DNA from: Parcubacteria group bacterium
GTDB taxonomy: Bacteria; Patescibacteria; Paceibacteria; UBA9973; UBA2103
DNA length: 64,000 nucleotides
Reading direction: 5' to 3'
Assembly: GCA_028286605.1 (NCBI GenBank)
Contig: JAQBRE010000002.1
Span: 468,552-532,551 of the forward strand
Part shown: positions 1 through 7,180 of the stretch, piece by piece
Numbering within the stretch: the first letter of the stretch is position 1
How the letters are laid out: every line of letters begins with the position of its first letter
The notes under the pieces: model-generated
Database searches by the model: none
The model's input: the letters and a program-made list of their open reading frames with translations, nothing else
Told to the model about the DNA's origin: nothing
Translations under genes and position numbers: made by a program

Positions 1-1
1 C

Positions 2-664
2 GATAAAGGGCTTGCAGGAGGCCTCAACAGCGGCGTACTGAAGCAGGCAAGCCTCGCAGCGAAGGATTTCACGAAGGAGCAGGTGCTCGTGTACGCCTAT
101 GGCCGCAAGGGAGAAGACTTCTTCACGAATCGCGGCTACACGATCGTGAAATCAATGGAGAACAAGCAGGATGATGTTCCACTTTCAAGCATGGAGGAAC
201 TTTCGAACGAACTCTCTGCAGGATTCCTCGCCGGAGACTTCGATAAGGTGGTCGTCGCGTATACGAACTTCAAATCAACATTCGAACAGATTCCGACCGT
301 TCGCCAGCTCCTTCCGCTTTCCCTTCCTGCGCTTGCAGAAGTGGTCTCTGGAATCGTGCCAGCGAAAGGAAAGTGGAGCAATGAGCAGTCGCTAGAAGCA
401 CCGGCTTCCTACGAAGTCGAGCCATCTGCAGACGAAGTATTGGGCGTGCTTATCCCGCGCCTCACCGCCATCGCGCTGTATCACATGCTTCTGGAGTCTA
501 AGGCTTCCGAGCATTCAGCGCGCATGGTGGCGATGAAGAACGCGTCCGATAAGTCGAAAGAAGTGACTCGTGACCTCACGCGTAAATACAACAAGATTCG
601 TCAGGCTGCTATTACGCGCGAGGTTTCGGAGATAGTCAGTGGCCGAGAGGCGCTTGCCGCATAA
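2..664 (+). CDS. atpG: ATP synthase F1 gamma subunit, 5' end outside window
   Basis: This is the C-terminal part of the central-stalk gamma subunit of F1 ATP synthase. The open frame runs in from the window edge: codons from position 2 read DKGLAGGLNSGVL, the conserved 'S/DxGLxGGLN' stretch of gamma. The C-terminus shows the family signature around EHSARMVAMKNASD and YNKIRQAAITREVSEIV, the long coiled-coil helix that turns inside the alpha3beta3 ring. An internal GTG at 83 is not the start. atpD follows 23 nt downstream and then atpC, so this is the 3' end of an atp operon. Identification is firm; only the N-terminus is missing. Confidence 0.96.
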   Translation, partial: DKGLAGGLNSGVLKQASLAAKDFTKEQVLVYAYGRKGEDFFTNRGYTIVKSMENKQDDVPLSSMEELSNELSAGFLAGDFDKVVVAYTNFKSTFEQIPTVRQLLPLSLPALAEVVSGIVPAKGKWSNEQSLEAPASYEVEPSADEVLGVLIPRLTAIALYHMLLESKASEHSARMVAMKNASDKSKEVTRDLTRKYNKIRQAAITREVSEIVSGREALAA

Positions 665-687
665 ATTTGATAGATTAAAAACAACAT

Positions 688-2064
688 ATGAACACCGGAA
701 CCATTACAGAAATCATCGGGCCAGTCGTCGACGTGCATTTCGAGAAGGATCGTCCTTCTATAGAGGATGCGCTCGTTATCGAAAAGAACGATAAACACGG
801 CCGTATCGTGCTTGAAGTGTCTACACACCTCGGGCTCGATCGCGTGCGCTGCATCTCGATGAGCGAGACCGCAGGTCTCGCTCGCGGCGAAACGGTCAGC
901 GCTACGGGCGCTCCTATTTCAGTTCCGGTGGGCGAAGCGACACTCGGCCGCCTGTTCAACGTGCTCGGCGAAACGGTAGACGGCAAGGAGGAGATTCCGG
1001 CGTCCAACAAGCGTCTTCCTATTCACCGCCAGCCACCTTCCTTCGACCAGCAGACCACGAAGGCTGAAATCTTTGAGACCGGTATCAAGGCTATCGACCT
1101 CGTCATTCCGTTCCTTAAGGGGGGAAAGATTGGCCTCTTCGGCGGTGCCGGCGTGGGCAAGACGGTCACCATTCAGGAGCTCATCCACAACGTCGCATCG
1201 AATCACGGCGGCTACTCGGTATTCGCTGGCGTCGGTGAGCGCGTGCGTGAAGGTAACGACCTCTATCATGAAATGGAAGAATCCGGCGTGCTCGACAAGA
1301 CCGCGCTCGTATTCGGCCAGATGAACGAAGTGCCCGGCGCTCGCGCTCGTGTCGCGCTCACCGGTCTAACGCAGGCAGAATACTTCCGTGATGAATCCGG
1401 AAAGGATGTTCTCTTCTTCATGGACAACGTATTCCGTTTCATTCAGGCAGGTTCTGAAGTATCTTCACTGCTCGGCCGCGTGCCTTCCGCTGTGGGATAC
1501 CAGCCAACCTTAGCCGAGGAAATGGGTAAGCTCCAGGAGCGCATCACTTCAACGAACAAAGGTTCCATCACTTCGGTCCAGGCTGTGTACGTGCCAGCCG
1601 ATGACTTCACCGACCCCGCACCAGCAACTACCTTCGCGCACCTTGATGGTACGGTGGTGCTTTCACGTCAACTCGCGTCGCTCGGCATCTATCCTGCAAT
1701 CGACCCGCTCGAATCATCTTCCGGTGCCCTCACGGTTGCAATCGTGGGCGAAGAGCACTACCGCGTTGCCAACAAGGTGAAGCAGGTGCTTCAGCGTTAT
1801 AAGGATCTTCAGGATATTATTGCTATCCTCGGTATCGAGGAGCTTTCGGACGAAGACAAGACTATCGTGTACCGTGCCCGCAAGCTCCAACGCTTCCTTT
1901 CGCAGCCGTTCTCTGTGGCTGAACCGTTCACCGGCGCGAAGGGTGCATACGTAACTCGTGAAGAGACGGTTCGTGGTTTCGGCGAGATCGTCGACGGCAA
2001 GCATGACGACAAGCCAGAAGCAGCCTTCTACATGAAGGGAGGTATCGACCAGGTAACAGGCTAA
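688..2064 (+). CDS. atpD: ATP synthase F1 beta subunit
   Basis: Catalytic beta subunit of F1, 458 aa, the normal length. It shows the P-loop GGAGVGKT near residues 152-159, the catalytic-glutamate motif GERVREGNDLY near 181-191, the Walker B-like DNVFRF near 246, and the conserved block DPAPATTFAHLD before SRQLASLGIYPAIDPL. Together with gamma and epsilon it couples ATP synthesis or hydrolysis to proton or sodium movement through Fo. The ATG lies in an AT-rich leader without a Shine-Dalgarno sequence, as is common for core genes here. Operon order atpG-atpD-atpC is standard. Confidence 0.98.
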   Translation: MNTGTITEIIGPVVDVHFEKDRPSIEDALVIEKNDKHGRIVLEVSTHLGLDRVRCISMSETAGLARGETVSATGAPISVPVGEATLGRLFNVLGETVDGKEEIPASNKRLPIHRQPPSFDQQTTKAEIFETGIKAIDLVIPFLKGGKIGLFGGAGVGKTVTIQELIHNVASNHGGYSVFAGVGERVREGNDLYHEMEESGVLDKTALVFGQMNEVPGARARVALTGLTQAEYFRDESGKDVLFFMDNVFRFIQAGSEVSSLLGRVPSAVGYQPTLAEEMGKLQERITSTNKGSITSVQAVYVPADDFTDPAPATTFAHLDGTVVLSRQLASLGIYPAIDPLESSSGALTVAIVGEEHYRVANKVKQVLQRYKDLQDIIAILGIEELSDEDKTIVYRARKLQRFLSQPFSVAEPFTGAKGAYVTREETVRGFGEIVDGKHDDKPEAAFYMKGGIDQVTG

Positions 2065-2074
2065 TCACTTCCTG

Positions 2075-2323
2075 ATGGCAAAGACTTTTCACCTCACCAT
2101 CGCACGCGTCGGCGAGAACCTGTTCGAAGGACAGGCGAAGAGCGTTACCGTGCCTGGTGGAGAAGGGGTGCTCACCATCCTCGCTGAACACGAAGCATTC
2201 GTAACGCCGCTCAAGCCAGGCACCATACGCATCGATCCTGCAGAAGGCGAGCCGATCACGCTTCAGATTGAAGACAAAGGCCTGGTGGAAGTCTCGAACA
2301 ACCAAGCGACCGTGTTGCTGTAA
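2075..2323 (+). CDS. atpC: ATP synthase F1 epsilon subunit, beta-sandwich domain only
   Basis: Epsilon subunit of F1, which binds the gamma foot and connects to the c-ring. At 82 aa it covers only the N-terminal beta-sandwich (FHLTIARVGENLFEGQ, then VTVPGGEGVLTILAEHEAFVTPL). The usual 40-50 residue C-terminal helical hairpin, which inhibits ATP hydrolysis in many bacteria, is absent: the frame stops at a clean TAA. It starts 10 nt after the atpD stop. A short epsilon fits a reduced genome and predicts an enzyme without epsilon-type autoinhibition. Confidence 0.93.
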   Translation: MAKTFHLTIARVGENLFEGQAKSVTVPGGEGVLTILAEHEAFVTPLKPGTIRIDPAEGEPITLQIEDKGLVEVSNNQATVLL

Positions 2324-2403
2324 CCTTAAGAAGGTATATAATAGAAAGGTATCAAGACGAAGACGGACCCGAACGGTGTAAGTGCCTAATGGGAGCCCCT
2401 TCA

Positions 2404-2440
2404 AGAAAATAGCCTATTTTATATAGGCTATTTTCTTTTT
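2404..2440. terminator. Bidirectional intrinsic terminator after atpC and NYN gene
   Basis: A 14-bp inverted repeat (arms 2404-2417 and 2423-2436) has T-rich tails on both strands and serves both the atp operon and the convergent NYN gene, whose stop codon lies inside it. A TATAAT at 2337-2342 with TTGCTG at 2315-2320 (16-nt spacing) precedes it, so a transcript of about 90 nt between 2349 and 2440 is possible. Confidence 0.7.
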
Positions 2441-2926
2441 ACTATCCTCGTCATTTAAGAAAGCAATAAATTTTTCATCAAGTTCCTTATACAAAGAAGA
2501 TGTAAATGTAAGGTTTGGAAATAATATCTTTCCAAAGCGATTCTTTTTAATCAAATAATCAATCAGCTTTTTATAATCTCCATCACCAGAAACGACATAG
2601 ATTTTATTGAATACTTCTTTCTCAACCAGCATCTTCATAGCAACAAAGATAATATCGGAATCTACGTTTCCTTTCTTATTGCTTGAAAGACCAGAAGAGT
2701 GCTCTTTGAAGTTCAGAATAAATCCAGCTTGTTCAAGATCGTCATATAAATCTTGGTATTTTTCAGATCTATATCCAAGAAAGTAATACACACTGATAAT
2801 TTGATGCTTATCTCTCAAATAGATTCTAAATTTCCTATGATCTATTGCCCAGCCATCAGCTTTTGTTCCAAGATGCAGGTTCTGTCCATCAATAAATGCT
2901 ATATTTCCTTGTAATTCTGTCTCCAT
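2414..2926 (-). CDS. NYN domain (LabA/DUF88-like) putative ribonuclease
   Basis: A 170-aa protein of the NYN/PIN-like family, predicted metal-dependent RNases. It begins METELQGNIAFIDGQNLHLG, the first acidic block of the fold. Later it shows DSDIIFVAMKMLV and VVSGDGDYKKLIDYL, which carry the other conserved aspartates, and it ends in a Lys-rich tail. The open frame extends upstream, but the extension is antisense to the neighbouring membrane anchor, so the ATG at 2926 is preferred. That start overlaps the GDSL start on the other strand (CATG). The gene is clearly more AT-rich than its neighbours, suggesting acquisition. Target RNA unknown. Confidence 0.8.
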   Translation of the reverse strand: METELQGNIAFIDGQNLHLGTKADGWAIDHRKFRIYLRDKHQIISVYYFLGYRSEKYQDLYDDLEQAGFILNFKEHSSGLSSNKKGNVDSDIIFVAMKMLVEKEVFNKIYVVSGDGDYKKLIDYLIKKNRFGKILFPNLTFTSSLYKELDEKFIAFLNDEDSKKKIAYIK

Positions 2927-3590
2927 GCCTATTAACCCTATCGGAAACCCTGCGAAGTTGAGCGTAATTACGTATGCGTTTATCGCAATCATCTTGATAG
3001 GGATTTTATCTCTAGGATATATATTCTTCATCCACAAAGCAGCGACCGATTCGACGGCGTGTTCAACCAAGAATTTAAAAGTTGCAGCGTTCGGTGACAG
3101 TCTCGTCGCCGGTTATGGCGCTATGCAGGGGAATGATTTCCCTTCGCTGCTTTCGAAAACGCTTGGCGTACCAGTATCGAATTTTGGCGTTAGCGGAGAC
3201 ACCACTGCAGACGCGCTCGCGCGAATCAACAATGTCATCAGTGCGAAACCAGACGTAGTAATCGTTCTCCTTGGTGGAAACGATGCGTTACAGAAAGTGC
3301 CACTCGCAACGACGAAGCAGGATCTTTCAACAATTATTGATACGTTTCAGAAGGCGAATATACAGGTTGTGCTCGTAGGAGTGCTCGGTGGCATTCCAAC
3401 CGATCCATACGCACCGATGTTCTTGAGTCTCGCGCAGCAGTACAAAGTCGTATCCGTATCGAATATTCTTTCTGGTCTTATCGGCAACAGCAATCTTATG
3501 AGCGACGAAGTACATCCTAATGACGCTGGGTATGTAAAAGTAGCTGCACGCATCGCACCGGCGGTTGAAAAGGCTTGTTCTTTGAAGTAG
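2925..3590 (+). CDS. Membrane-anchored GDSL/SGNH esterase (TesA-like)
   Basis: An SGNH-hydrolase of the arylesterase/lysophospholipase (TesA) type. An N-terminal hydrophobic segment at about residues 13-35 anchors or exports it. The catalytic blocks are visible: GDSL near 57-60 (Ser nucleophile), GVSGDTT (block II Gly), GGND (block III Asn) and DEVHPND near 193-199 (Asp/His). It probably acts on acyl or acetyl esters at the cell surface; the substrate cannot be read from sequence. The ATG at 2925 shares bases with the divergent NYN start; a TTG at 2958 is an alternative. A hairpin terminator follows at 3592-3620. Confidence 0.85.
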   Translation: MPINPIGNPAKLSVITYAFIAIILIGILSLGYIFFIHKAATDSTACSTKNLKVAAFGDSLVAGYGAMQGNDFPSLLSKTLGVPVSNFGVSGDTTADALARINNVISAKPDVVIVLLGGNDALQKVPLATTKQDLSTIIDTFQKANIQVVLVGVLGGIPTDPYAPMFLSLAQQYKVVSVSNILSGLIGNSNLMSDEVHPNDAGYVKVAARIAPAVEKACSLK

Positions 3591-3591
3591 A

Positions 3592-3620
3592 AAAGCCCAA
3601 CTCACGAAGAGTCGGGCTTT
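3592..3620. terminator. Shared terminator of GDSL gene and small membrane gene
   Basis: The inverted repeat AAAGCCCAACTC/GAGTCGGGCTTT, with one mismatch, lies between two convergent genes and overlaps the stop codon of the minus-strand gene. Confidence 0.7.
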
Positions 3621-3796
3621 CGCTCGCTGAGAAGGGCAAACGTACCTACCCAGAGACCAAGACCAAAAATGACGAAAACAGGCCATCCACGAAGAATCTC
3701 CTCCCACGTCTTGTCTATGTGAACGAGGAGCGCGAAAAGAAAATCTCCCACGATTGGCGGAATCAGTGCGATTCCCATATCACGAATTAGGCGCAT
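3602..3796 (-). CDS. Small two-helix membrane protein
   Basis: A 64-aa protein with two hydrophobic segments, about residues 8-27 (GIALIPPIVGDFLFALLVHI) and 39-57 (VFVIFGLGLWVGTFALLS), joined by a short charged loop (DKTWEE). No family is recognised. The start is well supported: a GGAGGA ribosome binding site lies about 6 nt before the ATG. It converges on the GDSL gene and shares its terminator. A strong Shine-Dalgarno sequence and small size place it with the accessory gene class of this window. Confidence 0.6.
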   Translation of the reverse strand: MRLIRDMGIALIPPIVGDFLFALLVHIDKTWEEILRGWPVFVIFGLGLWVGTFALLSERKPDSS

Positions 3797-3872
3797 GTGT
3801 TCCTCCAGAACTGTCCTAGTAGGATGATTCTACCAATCGCACCTTATGTCAATTCTGGTATAATCGGTGCAT

Positions 3873-4109
3873 ATGGGTATACAAAATTTTATATTGCAGC
3901 AGGCGATGAAAATGAAGATGAAGGACGTTCCTCCGGAACAGCGAGACCAGCTTATGGCACTCGTGCAGAAGGACCCTGAACTCTTCAAGAAGATCGGAGA
4001 GGAAGTAGATCGTCGCGTTAAGAAAGGCGGAGAAGACCAGATGAAAGCGACGATGGAAGTCATGAAGAAATATCGCACTGAGCTTTCGCAGCTCATGCAG
4101 CCTAAATAG
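3873..4109 (+). CDS. Small charged helical protein, leaderless
   Basis: A 78-aa protein (from ATG 3873) rich in Lys, Met and Glu, predicted all-helical: LQQAMKMKMKDVPPEQRDQL, then LVQKDPELFKKIGEEVDRRV. No known domain is recognised; similar short helical ORFs are frequent in CPR genomes. A TATAAT at 3859-3864 ends 8 nt before the ATG, so transcription probably starts at or next to the start codon. This is one of the clearest leaderless promoters here. It is followed after 5 nt by the flavodoxin-fold reductase genes and may be the first gene of that operon. Confidence 0.65.
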   Translation: MGIQNFILQQAMKMKMKDVPPEQRDQLMALVQKDPELFKKIGEEVDRRVKKGGEDQMKATMEVMKKYRTELSQLMQPK

Positions 4110-4114
4110 TAATT

Positions 4115-4735
4115 ATGGCCGACACGCTGAATGTTCTGGTATTGAATGCGTCGCTTAAGCACGGCCCTGAGCTGTCTGCGACTGAAGAGGTAGTGAACAT
4201 GGTTCTTGAGAATATGGGTGCGCACGTAGCGATTGAATCATCCATCGTACGTCTTTCAGACAAGAACATTCCCGTGGGACTCTCATACAAGATGAGTGAA
4301 GACGACGAATGGCCTGGTATTGTTGATCAGATAATCAAGGCAGACGTCATTATCTTTGCAACGCCGATATGGTGGGGCGGCCGTTCGAGCCTAATGCAGC
4401 GCGTTATTGAACGCATGGATGCCTTCGACGAAGGAACGATTCCTGGGGTGAACGGGCGCGAAGGTCTTCTGAATAAAGTCGCCGGTATCGTGATAACCGG
4501 AAGCGAAGATGGTGCGCAAGCCGTTATGGCCGGCATCATGGAGGTGCTTTCATTCATGAACTTCACGCTGCCACCGCAGTGCTGTACGTATTGGGTTGGC
4601 GAGGTTGGCATGGATCCGAAGACAGACAGCGAGAGACGCCGTAAGAATCCTGCAGTCGCGCACATGGCAGAGGCAACGGCGAAAAGCTTGGTACACTGTG
4701 CACAAGCACTAAAAGCGAATCCATTCACCGCGTAA
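4115..4735 (+). CDS. NAD(P)H-dependent FMN reductase, flavodoxin fold
   Basis: A 206-aa protein of the NADPH-dependent FMN reductase family. The N-terminal strand and phosphate-binding loop read LNVLVLNASLKHG, and the second flavin loop is VIIFATPIWWGGRSSLMQRV. ITGSEDGAQAVMAG resembles the third flavin-contact region. It probably transfers hydride from NAD(P)H to flavin, quinone or another acceptor in the cytoplasm. It sits between the small helical gene (5 nt) and a second flavodoxin-fold gene (2 nt), so the three are likely co-transcribed. Confidence 0.82.
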   Translation: MADTLNVLVLNASLKHGPELSATEEVVNMVLENMGAHVAIESSIVRLSDKNIPVGLSYKMSEDDEWPGIVDQIIKADVIIFATPIWWGGRSSLMQRVIERMDAFDEGTIPGVNGREGLLNKVAGIVITGSEDGAQAVMAGIMEVLSFMNFTLPPQCCTYWVGEVGMDPKTDSERRRKNPAVAHMAEATAKSLVHCAQALKANPFTA

Positions 4736-4737
4736 TC

Positions 4738-5325
4738 ATGGCAACAAAGACAAAGAAGATATTCATATTAATGGGGAATCCTGACAAGGACGGAACGCTT
4801 TCAAGCAAGATCGCAGACACATACGAAAACGAAGCGAAAGCGGCGGGCCATGAGGTGCGTCGTACGAATCTTGGAGACCTTCAGTTCGATCCGATCCTGC
4901 ATCTTGGATACAAGGTGATACAGCCGCTTGAGCCGGATCTTCTGAAAGTTCAAGAGGATATGAAATGGGCCGAGCACTTCGTGCTTATCTATCCCGTCTG
5001 GTGGTCTTCGATGCCAGCACTCCTGAAGGGCTTCATCGATCGCGCATGGATTCCAGGCTTCGCCTTTCATTTCCACAAGGACGGCCTTGGCTGGGACAAG
5101 CTCCTCGCTGGCCGCACGGCTCGCCTCATCATCCTTTCAAAGAGTTGGCCGGTTATGATCATGGCGCTCTTCGGCGACTACACGAACGAAATCTCTCGTG
5201 CCATCCTCGGGTTCTCTGGCTACAAGGTATCCCTGACCGAAGTGGGTATGAGCGAGAAACTCACCGAGCCGCAGAAAGTAAAGTGGATGAAGAAGATCGC
5301 TGTTCTTGCTAAGAAGGGTAAGTAA
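4738..5325 (+). CDS. NAD(P)H quinone oxidoreductase-like flavoprotein (NQO1/MdaB type)
   Basis: A 195-aa flavodoxin-fold protein of the NAD(P)H dehydrogenase (quinone) family. The sequence opens KIFILMGNPDKDGTLSSKIA (phosphate loop) and contains the family hallmark HFVLIYPVWWSSMPALLKGF followed by IDRAWIPGFAF. Such enzymes make two-electron reductions of quinones or similar electrophiles and protect against oxidative stress. It lies 2 nt after the preceding FMN reductase and 16 nt before ychF. Two different reductases in tandem suggest a redox-defence operon. Confidence 0.85.
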   Translation: MATKTKKIFILMGNPDKDGTLSSKIADTYENEAKAAGHEVRRTNLGDLQFDPILHLGYKVIQPLEPDLLKVQEDMKWAEHFVLIYPVWWSSMPALLKGFIDRAWIPGFAFHFHKDGLGWDKLLAGRTARLIILSKSWPVMIMALFGDYTNEISRAILGFSGYKVSLTEVGMSEKLTEPQKVKWMKKIAVLAKKGK

Positions 5326-5341
5326 CTGATAGGGTGCGTAT

Positions 5342-6436
5342 ATGAAGATCGGTATCGTCGGACTCCCGAACGTCGGGAAATCAACACTATTCAATGCGCT
5401 TACGAAGGCGAGTGTGCCCGCGGAGAATTATCCGTTCTGCACCATAGACCCCTCCGTGGGCGTCGTTGGTGTGCCGGACGAACGTCTGGATAAGCTCGCT
5501 CTCCTTTCAGGTTCCGATAAGACCATTCCGGCAGCTATTGAGTTCGTCGATATCGCCGGCCTCGTGCAAGGCGCTTCTATGGGTGAAGGTCTGGGCAATC
5601 AATTCCTTTCACATATCCGTGAAGTTGATGCCATTCTGGAAATGGTTCGTTTCTTCGATGATACCGATATTATCCATGTACATGGGGAAGTTGATCCGGT
5701 CCGTGATATCGAGGTTATCAATCTTGAGCTTATCCTTGCGGACCAGCAGAGCGTTACCGGCCGTCGTGAGCGTCTCACCGGCGATGTTCGTGCACAGAAG
5801 AAAGAAGCGGTCGCAGAAGATGCGGTGCTTTCCAAGATAGAGCAGGTTCTTCTTAAGGGCGGCCTTGCAATAACGGTTGATCTTTCGCCTGAGGAAGCGA
5901 AACTCATCAAGCCGATGAATCTTCTTACGCTGAAGCCGATCCTGTATGCGCTTAACGGAAAGTCTGGCGGCCACAACCTTGATGAAGTTAATGATGGACG
6001 TTCTCGTGCCGCGTTCGAGCTGATCGAATCATATGGCGCAGACTATGTTCGCGTAGACGCAGTAACAGAAGGCGAACTGAACGATGTTGCAGAAGAAGAC
6101 AAACAGATGTTCCGCTCAGAGCTCGGCGTGTCTGAAGACGGCCTAGAAGCACTCATCCGTGGCGCATACCGAACACTCGGTCTCATCACCTTCTTCACCA
6201 CAGGACCGAAGGAATCACGCGCGTGGACGGTTGCGAAAGGCGCAACAGCGCCCGAGGCGGGCGCTGCCATTCATACTGATTTCAAAGACAAGTTCATCCG
6301 CGCTGAAGTGGTCGGCTGGGACACGCTCCTCGCAGACGGCTCATGGAGCGCTGCACGCGATAAGGGCGACATTCGTACGGAAGGAAAAACCTACGTCACT
6401 AAAGATGGCGACGTGATGGTTTTCCTGCATAGCTAA
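5342..6436 (+). CDS. ychF: YchF/OLA1-type ribosome-associated ATPase
   Basis: A 364-aa Obg-family P-loop protein that binds ATP in known members and associates with ribosomes and redox/stress control. It has G1 GLPNVGKST (residues 7-15), switch II DIAGLVQGAS near 68, a helical coiled-coil insertion, and a C-terminal TGS domain that opens with LITFFTTGPKESRAWTV. The NxxE specificity motif that confers ATP preference is not obvious; the position reads ALNGKSGG. A TAGGGT lies 6 nt before the ATG, a possible leaderless start. A repeat copy begins 7 nt after the stop. Confidence 0.95.
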   Translation: MKIGIVGLPNVGKSTLFNALTKASVPAENYPFCTIDPSVGVVGVPDERLDKLALLSGSDKTIPAAIEFVDIAGLVQGASMGEGLGNQFLSHIREVDAILEMVRFFDDTDIIHVHGEVDPVRDIEVINLELILADQQSVTGRRERLTGDVRAQKKEAVAEDAVLSKIEQVLLKGGLAITVDLSPEEAKLIKPMNLLTLKPILYALNGKSGGHNLDEVNDGRSRAAFELIESYGADYVRVDAVTEGELNDVAEEDKQMFRSELGVSEDGLEALIRGAYRTLGLITFFTTGPKESRAWTVAKGATAPEAGAAIHTDFKDKFIRAEVVGWDTLLADGSWSAARDKGDIRTEGKTYVTKDGDVMVFLHS

Positions 6437-6442
6437 TCCTCC

Positions 6443-6465
6443 GGTTTGATCCCTAGTCTGCCAGC
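6443..6465 (-). repeat. Cassette-end repeat copy A
   Basis: On the minus strand this reads GCTGGCAGACTAGG, then GATCAAACC. It is nearly identical to copies C and H (GATCGAACC ending). It lies just after the ychF stop and downstream of the terminator of the minus-strand HNH gene, the standard position for this family. Confidence 0.75.
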
Positions 6466-6486
6466 TCTCAATTTATATAAAAGAAA

Positions 6487-6504
6487 CCGCTCCAAATGGA
6501 GCGG
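6487..6504 (-). terminator. Terminator of HNH gene
   Basis: The stem CCGCTCC/GGAGCGG with an AAAT loop is followed on the minus strand by TTTCTTTTATATA, the tail shared by several accessory units here. Confidence 0.7.
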
Positions 6505-6517
6505 CCAAGTGCCTGTG

Positions 6518-6862
6518 TTATGAGCGAGCTACATTGCAAACTTTGCAGGCCATTACCATGTTTTCAGGATGATCTAAACCACCCTTGCTTTTAGGGATTA
6601 CATGCTCAATAGTTGCTGGTGATGTATCCAGTTCATTCGTTCGTACTCCACAATAACAGCAACGCCAATTTTGAGCTTCGCATAAACATACGAAAAACTC
6701 CCTACCTAATTTAAACGCTCTCCAGAAAATTGTTCCATCATGCCTAAAACTGACATCTTCCAAAGCCCATAACAATTCGATATCGAAGCCTTTTTTATCA
6801 AGATCAGGACTAGTTCGTTGCAAAGCTGCACGAATTGCAACTTCTTGGCACGTTGTCTGCAT
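6518..6862 (-). CDS. HNH endonuclease, accessory unit
   Basis: A 114-aa HNH nuclease. The C-terminal half holds CCYCG, then the catalytic ATIEHVIPKSKGGLDHPENM with the HNH histidine and Asn, and a second zinc knuckle CKVCN. The N-terminal half is a helical region without recognised family. The start is chosen at ATG 6862 because GGAGG lies 8 nt upstream; an upstream frame extension has no ribosome binding site. A TTGGAA box at the end of repeat B followed by TAGGGT 17 nt later could be its promoter. Flanked by direct repeats A and B, it looks like an inserted one-gene cassette. It may act in defence or mobility. Confidence 0.8.
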   Translation of the reverse strand: MQTTCQEVAIRAALQRTSPDLDKKGFDIELLWALEDVSFRHDGTIFWRAFKLGREFFVCLCEAQNWRCCYCGVRTNELDTSPATIEHVIPKSKGGLDHPENMVMACKVCNVARS

Positions 6863-6905
6863 AGTCAATCCTCCTCTGGACAGAACCCTAACACAGTTGC
6901 ATAAA

Positions 6906-6933
6906 GGTTCCAATATCGTCCCAGACAGCCAGC
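6906..6933 (-). repeat. Cassette-end repeat copy B
   Basis: On the minus strand this reads GCTGGCTGTCTGGG, then ACGATATTGGAACC. It matches copy D with one difference and is the long form of the family. It lies 3' of the hairpin at 6949-6978. Confidence 0.75.
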
Positions 6934-6948
6934 TAGTAAAACAGAAAA

Positions 6949-6978
6949 CCGCCCAACGGGAAGCTTTCCGTTGGGCGG
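6949..6978 (-). terminator. Terminator next to repeat B
   Basis: The stem CCGCCCAACGG/CCGTTGGGCGG has a T-rich tail (GTTTTCTGTTTT) on the minus strand. A closely related hairpin sequence recurs at 62218-62250 in another array. Confidence 0.7.
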
Positions 6979-6988
6979 CAGTATTGCG

Positions 6989-7120
6989 CTAGATGAGGTT
7001 GAAGTAGCGGGCGATAAGGGTTTCGCCAAGAGCGATTAAGCCCGTAACACAGAGAACGGTCGCTTGAAACCGTTCCTCTCGCCGCCTTTCCCAGCTCTCA
7101 ATTTCCTGAGGGCTCAGAGG
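6989..7120 (-). pseudogene. Probable 5'-truncated small membrane protein gene
   Basis: A minus-strand frame ends at the TAG complement 6989-6991 and encodes SPQEIESWERRREERFQ followed by a hydrophobic stretch (TVLCVTGLIALGETLIA) and RYFNLI. No ATG, GTG or TTG with a ribosome binding site precedes it, and the frame runs into a 16-bp palindrome at 7121-7155. It sits where the next gene of the A-B array should be, upstream of terminator 6949-6978. I read it as the remnant of an accessory unit that lost its start; a non-standard start cannot be excluded. This fills most of the gap between the HNH gene and 7181. Confidence 0.35.
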
Positions 7121-7155
7121 GGACAGGGGCGGCCGCTTTGCGGCCGCCCCTGTCC
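7121..7155. repeat. 16-bp perfect palindrome just upstream of a leaderless promoter
   Basis: Arms 7121-7136 and 7140-7155 (GGACAGGGGCGGCCGC and its complement) surround a TTT loop. The -10 box TATAAT of the next gene starts 10 nt further on, so the hairpin occupies the -35 region. It may end read-through from either side. Confidence 0.7.
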
Positions 7156-7180
7156 TGTTTAGTGGTATAATATGGCCTAT

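Noticed and set aside
2927..3070. Longer NYN protein starting at 3070
   Set aside because: The extension is antisense to the membrane anchor of the GDSL protein, and the family N-terminus begins at METELQGN.
6462..7104. 14-nt match CCAGCTCTCAATTT beside repeat A and inside the truncated frame
   Set aside because: A match of this length can occur by chance in 64 kb, and it does not extend.
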